A stretch of DNA of 64,000 nt from Atrichornis clamosus (Eukaryota; Chordata; Aves; Passeriformes; Menuridae), in NCBI GenBank assembly GCA_013400975.1, contig WBMZ01003282.1:17552-81551 (forward strand). The letters run 5' to 3'. The translations under genes and the position numbers were made by a program. The notes under the pieces were generated by a model. It saw only the letters and a program-made list of their open reading frames with translations, was not told the DNA's origin and did not search any database. How positions within the stretch are numbered: the first letter of the stretch is position 1; the number at the start of each line of letters is the position of its first letter. This document shows, one piece after another, positions 1 to 13,200 of this stretch.

Positions 1-3000
1 ACAGAGATTCCTTTTACAATTCCTATTTTGGTCTCTGGTTGTTCAGTAATATTAGCAATAAGTGGACACATTTCCTCAGCTAAAACTGTAGCATCAGGGT
101 TTAGTATATATAATGTATGGGTCCATGTGCACACACATACTGGAGAGGATTTGTTTTATCGGCAGGAAGGCATTCTCAGCAGAATTTCTTATGTAAGCAA
201 AACGTGGAGTTATTTTGCATTTAGTATTCCCTCTCTGCTTGCATGACTTCTAATGTTCCACCTTTACCAAACAGGGCTTTAACAATTACTAATCCCTGGG
301 CTTTGCACTGTCCTCTTCTCAACTCTTTTATTACAGAAAGCTTTTTCAGCCAAAATAACATGAGAAGTGTTGTCAATTTAAATGTTTTTCCCTGAACAAG
401 TTAGTCTTCAGTTGCTTTCAAGGGTCCCATTTTACTCTAATTCAGAAAGCACTGCTTTGCTTTCACTAGAATATTGGATTTTTATATTCAAATGTTCTAC
501 CACAGCAATAAATAAAGAAATAAACATTACTGCTATAACATGTTGCAATTGAATCTCGACCATCTGTTTGGCGGTTGTTTTGCTTATATTCTCTAATAGT
601 GTCTATCTTCTTGCTACTCTTTAAACATCATAGAAGCCTAATGAATATGGTAAGCCAGTAAAATTGAAGAAAATCTTGATGGAAATAAAGGTATTAGACT
701 TTCAGGCTTTAGTAACTTAAATCTGCTCAAGAGTAAAGAGGTAAATTTTAAGCTTGCTTTTCAAGGAAATAAAGCTGAAATGGAAACAATTTTCAAAGAA
801 CCTTGTAAAAACCTCTATCTCAACTGTATTGTCTGAAATAATTAACTAGAATATTTGAGGTTACAATTCTTCCGTAATCTTTTCCTTTTAACTGATAGAA
901 GAGTTCATAAGCAGGTTATGAGCCATTGAGAAGTACTTCAGGCAAGCAAGGAATTATATTCTCAATACTAGTAATGAAATTCGTAAGACACTGCAGAAAA
1001 GAATGTGTACATTTTCATACGTAAAGTACTGCAATAACATAACTATATTTTCATCTTTTTGGTATATAAAGCAAGCTGGCAATCTCCTTTCCTTCACTGC
1101 CATCATCCTGGGTCAACCATAAGGCAGTGAAACTGGAAGACACTTTTCTCCTATGTGTATGCAGTCCTATAAATATGTAAATTTAACTGCTATCCTTCTT
1201 GTCAGGTCACCTTTTATATTCTTCCACTTCCCTAATAACATTTAGCAACTTCAGTTTTAAGACACAATAAAACTGACTACTGTTGTCCTGCAGGTATCCA
1301 ATACAGCAGATCATTATCAGGACACTACAGCAGAGAATGCTCTGGCTGACATATTCTTCAGCTCATCACGGTAAACATCTCAACTTAAAATACCAGTTTG
1401 GCCATTGATCCTGAATGGTCATGTTTAAAACCATAAACTAGATTTGTTCCTTATGTTGCAATTCAGGAGAACAGTTCACCAATTAAAACAAACAAACAAA
1501 CAAACCAACAAACAAACTTCTATCTGCATAACTCGTAAGTTGAAAAGGAGTTGCTGAATGTGTAATAATGATCACTGAACTTTTCTTACTGATGACAAGG
1601 TACATGATTCAAAGATGCACAACTGTGTCTCGGTGTCATCTATACTACTATTACAGGATTGGCACTTGACGCAATCCCCACACCCCGGCCCTGATCTACT
1701 AACCAGTTGAGGGACAAAAGGGAGGGGAATTTCAATTATTTCTGAGAATACTGGGAACAGAAAGGGTATCTTAAGGTCCAAGTCTTACTAAAATATCTGT
1801 TTCAGGTGTAATGAGTTGCAACGTTACCCAAGTGAGCCAAGCAGTTGAGAAATGCTCAAAAGTCACTACCCTACAGGAAGCTCCTCAATTGATAGGATAA
1901 TCCTTACATGAAAATTGCTTACTCACACTGCAGTATAGAAACCTCCTCTGTCTCATCTTCCCTCTTGTCCTCCCATACAGAATTTGCCCTTATAAGTAGG
2001 GAAATGGCAATTCTTGTTTAATTAGTCATCTGAGACTTTTCAAACAGAGGAACTAAGTAAAATAAATTAAGTTTATATATAATGAGCATTACATGTGCTG
2101 GTGTTACACATTAATCCAAATACAGAATAAACTCAAGTGAGCCCCAGAAACCCAGTCAACACTGAAGCATATCGTAAGTAACTGTATGTATGAAACAGGA
2201 ATATCCTATCATTCCTATCCTCTTTTTCATGTATTGGAAAGGATGTGTCCTGCGGAGTAACTCACATGCTAGATAGTGAGTTAAAATATTTTATCTTAAA
2301 ATGTCTCCCAAATTTTCTAAATGGAGCCACAGAGTTGTCTTTAGTTAAGGACACTAAAGTAGGCACTTTCGTATTCCTCCTCTACAAATTCATAGGTTTT
2401 TTTAAAATTACACAAGTACAGAAAATTCTGTGCTTGCAGATTAATTATACCAACTCCTTCAATATTTAGGCTTGGTTTTCCAAGGAGAAAGAACTTTGCA
2501 GGATCCATGACAGCTTAATTGTTTTCCCACCTGGAACTCAAAAAAATTACTTTATCCTTTCCAATGACATGCAACATTTTTTCAAATTAGATTGTCATCA
2601 CTTATTCTACGATTTTATTCCTGACATTGTACAGCACCTATATCAAGTAAAGTTTGTTTTCCAGAAAATTTGTTTGTTCATCTATTCAACTGGACAAGCA
2701 AATACTTCTTTTCTTTTCTTTTGTTTTTTTTCTAAATCTGTGTGTTCAAACCACAACTTGTACCATTACTACAATGAATCTATTGGTGTCAGTGAATATC
2801 AAGCATCTCACCTGCTTTACTGAAGTTATTTGCAGTATCCCTTGTACTGTTCACTTTGATAAATTATTTATCAACTTTAAAAGGAAAAATTGTTGATAAT
2901 GCTTAAGAAGCATTCTGGTTTTGCAGTATAAATCCAACAGACACACACACAGAGTCTATCCCCCAGGTTTGTGTACACACACGTATTGTGTAAAATCACA

Positions 3001-4082
3001 TAGACAAACTCCTTGTACATTTGAAATGCAATTTGGGCACAATACATCCACTTCTATGTAGGCCATGTTTTTAATTAAAGTAAAACTTCTTCTAGATACC
3101 ATAATATTTTACACAACTCCAATAAAAACCAGCAACCAAACCACAGGTGTTGTTCTACAAATGTAATGTTCGCTTGTTAGAAACTAGAAAGGAGAAAGTA
3201 GTTTTGTTCCTTCTCTTATTAGATGACACACTTGGAGTATGAACAGCTGTATAAAAAAATGGCATTATTAAACTATACAACAGAAGTCAGCAACTGTAAA
3301 AAACTATGCTCTCCCTAACTTCTTTTTCACCTTGTTCCTGAAGAAGGTCAGCTCTCCCTGTTGGACTGTAGTAGCTAATCAAATACCCCTAGAAAATAGG
3401 CACAGGAACTTTTTGGCTTAATTATTCTCAGAGGACATAACAGTCTGCACATTCAGGATAATGGAGTGTTAAACCCACAACATTATCAAGCAACTGTCAC
3501 ATTCTGTTCTCCAGCAGTATGGTTTTTAAGAGGGCTGAAACATGAGAGAGAAACAAATAAGGAAAATTCAAGGGAAAATGAATCAAACCCAACAGGGTTA
3601 ATCAAAATCTATTAACATTAAGGCATTTCTCTACTTTCTTAACTTTATCCCAAACTGTGTCTCCCACACAAAAAGAAAATTATTTTATAATAAAAACAAT
3701 GTTGAGAATTTGCTATTGAGAAGAAACTTGTGAGCAAATGTCACAATCAGACATTATCAGTATCTCAAAACCCATCCTAAATTATTTTCAAACACATGAA
3801 ATAGCTCAAAATTAAAACTTGGATCATGATTCTTAAACTGGCTATATTAAAAGCTAACAGCAGAATTTCAGCTGTTTCACATTCAAATTTCATCTCTTCT
3901 TACTCATCTGTGCTGTAATACAGGAATCATCTGCACGTTTGGGGGTTGTTTTAAAACATTTAAAAACCAAATAATTACAGAGGCACATGTATATGCAGTA
4001 ACAGTAAGTGTGACGGCTTTTGTGATACTGATGCAATAAGCTACTACACATAGAAAAATGTTTTATTAATTTAAAAGATTAC
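1..4082. other. TMCO3 intron, no exon recognised
   Basis: This AT-rich stretch lies downstream (minus strand) of the last visible TMCO3 exon. I looked on the minus strand for the next TMCO3 exon, which should begin with codons like Glu-Leu-Leu-Asp, and did not find it, so about 160 C-terminal codons should lie left of base 1. Only simple repeats stand out: an AAAC-type run near 1487 and a short CA run near 2940. Confidence 0.6.
1487..1518. repeat. (AAAC)n simple repeat
   Basis: An imperfect tetranucleotide run, with one CCAAC interruption, inside the TMCO3 intron. Confidence 0.8.
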
Positions 4083-4278
4083 CGTTAACATCAGAAAGGT
4101 GAACGCAGTTATTCCTAGAATGAGGATTTCCTTATTCCCTTTGCTTTCTGTGTGCAACTTGCGATAATACGGTCCTATGAGATAAGTCTTTATAACAAGA
4201 CATAGAAGAAAAACAGCAGCCAGAGAAAAGAGAATTTGGCCAATCAGAATCAGTATTCTCAGTATTTCCTTGAAAATG
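4083..4278 (-). CDS. TMCO3: TMCO3 coding exon 8 (residues 449-514)
   Basis: It begins by completing a Ser codon after a pyrimidine-rich acceptor and ends in Leu-Thr before a GTAATC donor. It encodes two hydrophobic helices (around [20 protein letters not shown] and [14 protein letters not shown]) joined by a basic, Tyr-rich loop. Phase 2 at the start, phase 0 at the end. Confidence 0.93.
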
Positions 4279-7200
4279 CTGGAAAGGAAGAACAAACAAA
4301 AAGTTTCTTTCAAGAGCTCTCATACATCCCAACCAGTTCCCCTTAAATGAAAAGATCTAATTCCATAAATGTTCAGAACTGAGTAACTACAGGAAGGTAT
4401 TTAGTAAACAAGATTAAGACTAAATCTGTAGAGTGCCCAGAAACCTCTTTTATAGCCTAGAATTTACTTCCATGTTGTCTCAAAAAGAATTTTGTTGATT
4501 GATCTCCAAGGTAAGCTGTCAGACACAATAATACTATCACATAGTCTTTGACAAAAACATGCATGAGGGAATTAAGTAAATGAGGAAATTAACTTATTTT
4601 TAAACAACAACAAATTTTAATTACCACACAGGACTAAAGCAGCTAGGGCAAGAAGATTATTTTCACACAACTTCCATATGACTACTACAAGTTTCTACTT
4701 CATGATAAGTAGAAACGGTAAAGGAAATCTCACAGAACAGAATGCCTATTTTTAAGAGAATTGACATTAACTGTAGTGCTCTCACATTCATACTGGCAAT
4801 CTACATATTCATTGCAAGGGCTAGGGGGAAGATGCATTAAATAATTCTTTTTACCTGGAATATGTGCTCACTCCTGCTTGAATAAGTGTAGGCATGACAG
4901 CTATAAATAAACCAAGCTGCACATCCTGCATCACCAACATGCCAAGTAGTACGCTGCTGTAGTCAATATCCCCTGTACACCAGCAAAGGGGTCATGGAAA
5001 CAGTCATCAGAAGCTATGAATGCTTGCAATGCTCACAAATCTAGAAAAGGCCTAATCAAAGGGAAGCCAAGCATAGCTCTTAATGGGGTGAAAGTCATTC
5101 AAAGCAGCCTAGGATTTTTTTCCCCATTAGTAGGTAAATTTAAATATATATATCAAGACATATTAAAATGCAAATAAAATATTCATATGAAACTTCGGTT
5201 AAAACATAAGCAATAAAACATAGACTCTGCTTAGCAGTTAAGCACTAGTTATGCATTTATTGAAACTCCTTTACTGAGAGTATTCAGTCTTTATTCTAAA
5301 GACACATGTAAGATCCAGCATGTGTAAAATACACAGCTTGAATTTTGGCACTAGAATGAATATTCTAGATGGTGGGGAGAACTTTAACACAGTTTGTATG
5401 GGGGAGGTTAAAGTGGAAGAAAGTAGGATACAAAAGCTTGAAATGAAACATTTAAAAGTATTTGAGAAGCTAGAAATATGGCCCTTGAAGGTACTTACTT
5501 GAAGAGCTGTTAGCTATGAAAGACCACCTGAACTGGTCTGTTTTCTGAAGAAGGATGTGAATTATTTAAATTAGCCTTTCTGCCCTGATGACAGGTAGCA
5601 GTGGGCTAATCTGGCAACCTCTTAAAAAGGTCAAGGATTCCAGACCTTCAGTAAAGTCAGTTCTTAATATGGAGACCACTGCCTGGGCTACATTGTCTTT
5701 CCCCAATGAGGACTGCCTACGTACAAATGCTAACAAGAATACGCAGAACACTGCCCAGTGTTAAACAAGGATGATTGCTTCTAAACCAGGCTTAACAGTG
5801 GGGTTTGTTTGGTGTTTTAACTAGCTTCTCTCGTAATATTACAAAGTCAACTTCTTTCAGATTTTACTGTAGATACTACAGGTGTCCATATTTAAAGTCA
5901 TATTTACCTTCTTTATCTCCTCGAACACTACCTGCAAGAAATCTTGACACCAGTGGTGTGCTTGATAAAGACAAACAAGTGGAAATGAAGACACTCTGTG
6001 TTGGTCTGATTTGGAGCAAGTGCCCCCATAGTAAACCAAAGGCAATCATTAGAACGGTCATGTAGCAGGGTCCTTGCAAAGATATTTTCCATACCTTGGG
6101 AAGAAAACAAGTTCTTATGATGAACTCTGACACTTTTCTCACTGCCAAGTTACAATGTTTTTCACCACAAATAAGCAGTTGAAGAGGTGTTTGATTTGGG
6201 GCTGTAGTTCTGGGGCACAGAGTAATGGGCTGTCACCCTATACAACCTAAAACTCCCATGTTTTTATGCCTAGAAGATATTCTATGCCAAATGACTCAAG
6301 TAAATTTCCCAGAGTTCATGGACAAATCAATGGCCAAAAGTCCAATATGGGCTGAAATATATTAAAATCATCAAATGGAAGATGATTTGAAGACCAGTTA
6401 TTTGATGTGATTCTAGGATGGGGAAAACACGGGTGTGGCAAGGCAGTCACCAATACTAGCAACCTGCTCAAAACTAGCGCACACACAATTCTGAAGCAAC
6501 AATTTACCTACCACAGTTCAGGAACCCCTGAATTACTGATTTTTTGTCTTGGACTTTAGAGGGACTAGAAATAGCACATTAAGCTGAATGGTCATAAAAT
6601 GTAACACATTTCAATTAAAGTTTTCATAGTATCATGAACTCACAATCATCAGTTTAGGAACACAATGAAATTCTTTACATACAGTCGTCACATATTTTGC
6701 AGCAGTATTTTCCACTATTAAAATTCTGTTTTATAACTTTCTTTTTCAAATTAAGATCAAAAGAAACTTGTATTTTTTGCTAAATCCTGATGGCCACATC
6801 ATGCAATATTTCAGATTGTGTTAAAATACTTGGCTTAATCAGTTTATTAGTGAGTAGAGCATGTATTAGCAAATCAGTATGCAGTACTTAAGACTTTTGA
6901 TTTTTTTTATAATAAACTGGCAAACATCACTGGACACTTCAAAACAGCAACTGCATGTTAAAATAAAGCAGATATGGATTGTCAAACTGTGGGAGATTTT
7001 TCTAGTAATCAAACTGTTTTACTAAAATGAAGACGAATAGTAAATGTAGGGGGTTTTGAGACACCGAGTAAATAATGCGTTCTGCTCTTTCCAAAGTGAA
7101 GAAGCAACTGTCTCACACTTGTCTTTTCAAAAATGTACAAAGTTACACCAGTTTATTATAGGGAGTGTACAAAAGTCTGAAATTTAACTGAAAACTGCAA

Positions 7201-10200
7201 CATTAGCAATTAAATCCTTTAATACAGAGATACTATGCAAAAATACCTTTCTTAATCTTTCAGGAGAAAATTCCAGACCAACTAGAAAGAGAGTGAAGAA
7301 TACACCAAACTCTCCTAACGTCTCCACCTGTACAATAGACTTAGGAAAAAAAAAATTAAAATTCAGTGCACAGCAGTCTACTTATCATACAAAAGTATAA
7401 GCCCACTACAAAACAAATTGATTCTCATTATGTTTCCATAGGTAGTTCACTTGCTGGTCATACAACATCAGAAGTTCCCATAGCATCTTCAGGGTGTAAA
7501 CATTTTTCTCATCACCTGACTGACACCAGATGATAGTTTGGTTGGATAGTGCTGGTTACCCAGAATGCACATGTGCATTGATCTTGCTAAGTGTTGACGA
7601 ATACATCTGGTCCAGGTAACTCAGCTTGCAAGCTGCAGATTGAAATGGAGATTGAACTCTCACTGGGAGTCTGAGAGAAGTGTCAGTGACCTAACAACCT
7701 TTGGGATGACAACGGGCATGAAGGTGAATGGACACTGAGAGGTCAGAAAGTCGCGTGAATAGACAGACTGGGAAGTTCCCTTAACAGTAACCCTGCTTGT
7801 TGGTTGAAAATAGTTTATGTTTTATGTATGTACTATTAAATCCCCAAGGCTTGCATTCCAGAAGTTACTTCTTGCTAGTTATTTTATTGGTCTATTGGTA
7901 TAATCTTTCTGCTAGACCATAGTTGCTGTTCTGCTCTCCATCCTACAGGCTTCACACATCCATCTCAGACCAGCACAACTACCAGACTTTCTGCTTCAGA
8001 GAGAGGGTGAAACAGCAAGTAAAGTGGCTGTCTTCCTCATCACAACAGAAAAATGGGGATACTTCTGGCTGGCAACTGGTGTACCCTCAGGGTTCAGTTC
8101 TAGGGTCAGTTCTGTTCAGTATATACATATATAAAAGATCTGGATGCAGGACTTGAATGCTGGTTTTCTGGTGCAAGTTTGCTGATGATAACGAAGTGGG
8201 AGGGACAAGATGCCTTGCAGAGGGATCTAGAAACACTGGAGTATTGGGCAACAATTAATGGGAGGAAATTTAACAATTCAGAATGCTGAATTCTGATCCA
8301 CCTAGGATGGATTAATGCCAGGCACAAGTATGGCTTGGGAGAGAAGTGGCTGGAGAGCAGCCCTGCAGAAAGGGATCTGGGAGTACTGGTGGACAGCAGG
8401 CTCAGTGTGAGCCAGCAGAGAGCCCTGGCAGCCCAGGGGGCAAACCCCACCCTGGGGTGCATCAAACAGAGCATCACCAGTCACTCAAAACATGTCATCA
8501 TCTCACTGTACTCAGTGTTGCTGCAGCCTCACCTGGAGCACTGTGTGCAGTTCTGGACCCCACCAGTTGAGAGGGATGTGAAGGTCCTTGAATGCATCCA
8601 GAAGAGGACAAGGCTGGTGGAAGGGCTGGAAGGAATGTCCTATGAGGAATAGCTAAGGACTCTAGGTTTGCCTAGCCTGGAAAAAAGCAGGTTGAGGGGC
8701 AACCTCATCTCTCTGCAGCTTCTTGAGGAGGGGAAGCAGACAGGGAGATGCTGAGCTCTTCTCCCTGGTATCCACCGACAGGATGCATTGGAATGGTTCA
8801 AAACTGCCCCAGGGGACATTCAGACCGGGAATTAGGAACCATTTCTTTACTGAGAGGGTAGTCCAACCTTGGAACAGGCTTCCTAAAGAGCTGATTGATG
8901 CCCCAAACCTGTCAGTGTTCAAGAGGCATTTGGACAATGCCCTTAACAACATGCTTTAACTTCTGGACAGCCCTGAAATGTTCAGGCAGTTGACTGGAAT
9001 AGACTATTCTATTCTAAAAACTTAGTATTTCTTTTTTATGTATTTACAGGCCAGAGTAAAAGAAAACACAGTTTATCATCAATCACAGAAAAGGAGATGG
9101 AAACTGTCTTTCCGGCCAGATTAGAACCTGCCCGCTTTCTCAGTTCCTCGGACATTCAACTTCTTTAGGAAATCCAGAAAAGAGCACACAGAAGAGACCC
9201 AGACAACACGAATATTATCCAGATGAGTAACGTTTAATCACCACTCCACAAGAAACAGGGAGGTCACTTAAGAAATTGTCCTAAAGAAACCTCTCTCATA
9301 TCTGTTCTGACCACACCATCTTCTTCAATGTTAAGTCTCCGAAAATTCATTGCTGAATCTCTTTCTAATGCCAAGCTTACAAATCTGTTTCTCAGTCTAA
9401 GTGGTCAAACTTTCCAGACATTCTCAACCCAGAAATTATGTACAACACAGAGGTTGAGATTATTTAATCTCAATTTTAGAAATGAAATTTTGAAAGTGTA
9501 GTATTTGCATCCTTCTCTTCCAATAAAAGATAGACAAAATCCTACAATTTCTGCTAATCCCTACTCAATTTTGAGCCCAATAGTAATTTTCAACTGAAGC
9601 CCACATAAGAGCAGATGTTGCAAAGACAGTAAGTTCCAAGAGGTTGCACGGATCTCAATGCAATAGACACATGTAACTTAAGCAGACATTACCTTGCAGC
9701 CTTAACATGCGTTCTCTTTTGCCTGCTGGCTAAACAATCTGTTAATGCACACCAGAGCACTAATCAAAACATGTCTAGCCAACCACAGCTCATGGTTTCG
9801 CATGAGCCAGTAAGCAGGGTACACGTGATGGAGCTAAAAAGGTTCAAAAGACTCCAGGAATGTGGGCAGGGTTCTGGGAAAGGAATAGGGTGACTAGGAT
9901 GGATGAAAGAGTTGCAGATATGCAAAATAACTCTCTAGAAGGCCAAGCTATGCTACTTGGGGAACTATTTGTTTTAAATGCTTCCTCTACTGCCAACAGT
10001 GACTTTTAGCAAGTTTTTGTATATTTTATGTCATTGAAATAATTTGGCTCTCAGCTGTGATGCTTTACAATTAAAGACAAAGAGAAAAGAAAGAAAGAAA
10101 AAAAAACCTGACATAAATCTCCCACAACACACAACTTTCAGTTTTCACTTTCAACAGTTGTGTCATAATTTTATAGGAGAAAAAAAGATTGAAAACAAAA

Positions 10201-13200
10201 TTATTTAAAGGCATAAAATTTGAAGGTCTCCTCTTGCAAGGTTCAGGTTTGGGGATTTCTTTCTTTAACTACATTTGAGGCTGGCAACACCACATGCTTT
10301 TAAAACTCCTTTTAGAAGATTTCAACAAATGTAATCAGTCAAGAAGTAATTTGCATGCTTACCTTGATGCTATTTAGTCCTGAGGGTCCTAAGAGTACTC
10401 CACAGATGATATATCCAAACATGGTTGGCAATCCTATTGTTGTGCACAGCCAGCCACATGGCAAAGACAACATTCCTATTGTCACAATATCCTAAATAGG
10501 TAAGATTTACAAACACATTAATATAAAGGACACACAAATTTGGGATGAAATTCAAGAGCATTATCTTTCAAAAGATAAACACCACTGTAAAATTAAATGT
10601 ATAATACTTCTTGTGAAAAGAACACACAACTTCAGTAAACTAACCTCAATGCTGTTGCAGGTGTAAGCACAGCAGTTTTGCAGATGAAGGAAATGAGATA
10701 CTGACCTTAAGTAATTGGGGGCCTTTTGATCAATTTTATAAATATTTTAAATACATTCTAGAAAGTAGGGAATTTTCTAGGGAATTTCCTGGGTGGAATG
10801 ACACTTTGCATTAAAAGAAGATGCTGAAGCAGATCTGATTTGGGTTTTTATAATTTAAAAAAAAAAATCCCAATCCAATTTTCTAAATGAAGCACAAATA
10901 CAATAAAAACCCTACCATGTCTAAGTATTTTCCAGCATCCATTTTTTCATCACCAGACATGACCAGATAAATTCTCTCTACTGACAACATGCAAGTGGCT
11001 TATCAAGCACTGCAATAGTTTGCTTCAACACTTTGCAGTCTTAGAGAAGGGACGGTGCCCTAAAGGTGCAACAAGATAAATAAAATAAAACCAGAGAGGA
11101 ATCACGTGGCATCATATCAGTCTTGTGCAGATTATCCTAGGAGTTGGGAACACATGGCCAAATCACCATAGACAGGGGAGTCATGAACGTTGGGGGAACT
11201 TTAGAGGGACAAATTCTGAAACTATACTCAATCCAACCAGGTGGTACTGACATGCAAACTAGTGGGACTAAATCCAAAAGTGAATGACAAGAAAGTCTGA
11301 AACAAGTACCTTTATGAAATGATGATCAGCACGAGGAATGGTTGAATCTCTGGGTTTAGTAAGGATATACTGATTGTTCTGGGAATCAATAAGCATACTA
11401 AGACCTAAGTCATCTTCTACTTCTCTTTTTGAAGCATTTCTTTTGGAGCTGGCTTCATCTTCTTCCACCCTTAAAACTGCTTCAAAGTTTACACCTCTTA
11501 CCTTTAAGAAAAAGAAAACAAATAATCAAACAACAAAAAAAGGGGAGTCAATTAAGTACATCATGAAAAGGGAAAGACTATTACATGTTCTTGAAGTTTC
11601 TACAGAACTTGTTGACACCGACTAAAAATACTGCAGGTTTCTTCTCTAAGAAGTCTTTCAGTCTCTTTATCAAAACTTGAGGTCTTTAAATATAACATTT
11701 TATTATCTTGAATAAAACCAATTGGAGATTACGAAGTGATAAGCAGTTCACAAAAATCTGAACTAAAGACTGCATTCCAAGTCAAGAAAAGGTCACTGTC
11801 CTGTAAATTTGAAGGAGATATTATAAGAACTGTTTCTACCTAGTTATTTTCAGGATTTTATCTCTCAAAACAGCAATTCTTGAAAGCAGGGTGTAGTGCA
11901 GATTTTTTTTTTTCATTTTTACCTACTACATTTCTCTATTTGACCATATTTTAATAGAAGCTTGTGTATCTTTATCAGAATATTGATGACTGTATTAGAG
12001 CTTCTCTGTTCTAAAATTCCGGTGGTTTAGTTTGATAGATTGTTCCTTGCAACGATGGAGGTGTAAATAGTCCTTCAGGTTGCATTTAATGATTCCTTTT
12101 CTTTCATGGATGGAGATACGAGCAGGAAGCCACAGAGATGCCCTGGAGAACAAGGACGCGCTGGCATTTGGCCCGTTCCCAGGCGCCGCAGGAGAAACCC
12201 CGCCCGAGTCTCCCGACAGGGCCGTCATAGCCCGGCGGAACAGGAGAGGGCGCTCCCGCCAGCCCGGCCCTTCCCGCTGCGGCCGCGGCCAGCTGCCGTT
12301 CCCACGGGGCACAACCGCTCTGATCTGGTGCACGCGAAATAAAACACCTGGTTTCACCTTCTCTCGATTCAAGCACAATTACAAAAAACCCCAGAGCTTG
12401 GCTCTCTACTATAGCGAAATTGCTTTTTCCTCCTCAGCACAACTCAAGAGCTACGCTCAACTTGAGAGTCAACCTCCAAATCATCAAAAACCTCTCATGA
12501 GCAAAAGCCAAACAAAATTGCAACCCCTGTTTATTCAAACAGGGCCAATTTAGGGAGTCTGTCTCTGAGGATACCAAAATGGGACACTAGAATAAACTGA
12601 CACCCCAGCTCCAGAAGCACACCTTACCTGAGGAATACTGTCCCCTCATGCAACATTAAAACAAGGATCAGTGCAAATAGGCCAAGGTACAAAAAGCAGA
12701 GGAAGTCAGACATGGAACAAAGTAACACGACAAACAGTAACACCACAAACACATTTCAGATCTTTCCTCTGAACAATATTTTCCCAGACTGTGAAAACTA
12801 ACTGCAATGATTCTTCTTCTTCTTCCATAACTTTCTCCAGAAAATAAAAAAGAGGGGACAATGCTTAACACGGTAACTCCGTATGCTGCAAAGTCTAACC
12901 ATTGCAGTGCCCATCACCACTGAGACTCCGTATCTCTCACGGGCTGTATCAGTGAGATGGACTACACTTGTCACTGTCAAAGTGGCAGCTGCAGGGAGGA
13001 CTTTCAAATCAAAACCACAGAAATCACTAGCAAAAAGAAGCAATTACTCCTGTTTGCTCACTCTTCTTTTTTTTTTTTAACAGTCACTAAAATTCTAACA
13101 ACTATCTAACACAAGAGAAACACACAGGGCAAATACCAACTATGAATAAATGCACACCAAATAAAAGACTGAGTCTCTAAAGCATCACTTACAGATTTGT

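Noticed and set aside
1..126. Minus-strand open stretch with a protein-like translation at the left edge
   Set aside because: About 40 codons without a stop is common by chance. It does not match the missing TMCO3 exons, and the window edge prevents checking for a donor.
8106..8959. Several 60-120 codon frames on both strands
   Set aside because: The plus-strand ones are pieces of the decayed CR1 ORF2, and the minus-strand ones are their shadows. They are not separate genes.
12080..12553. 157-codon plus-strand frame in TMCO3 intron 2
   Set aside because: Its first half is the CpG patch, where stops are rare, and the rest is low-complexity AT-rich sequence. No domain was recognised, and it is antisense to a real gene.
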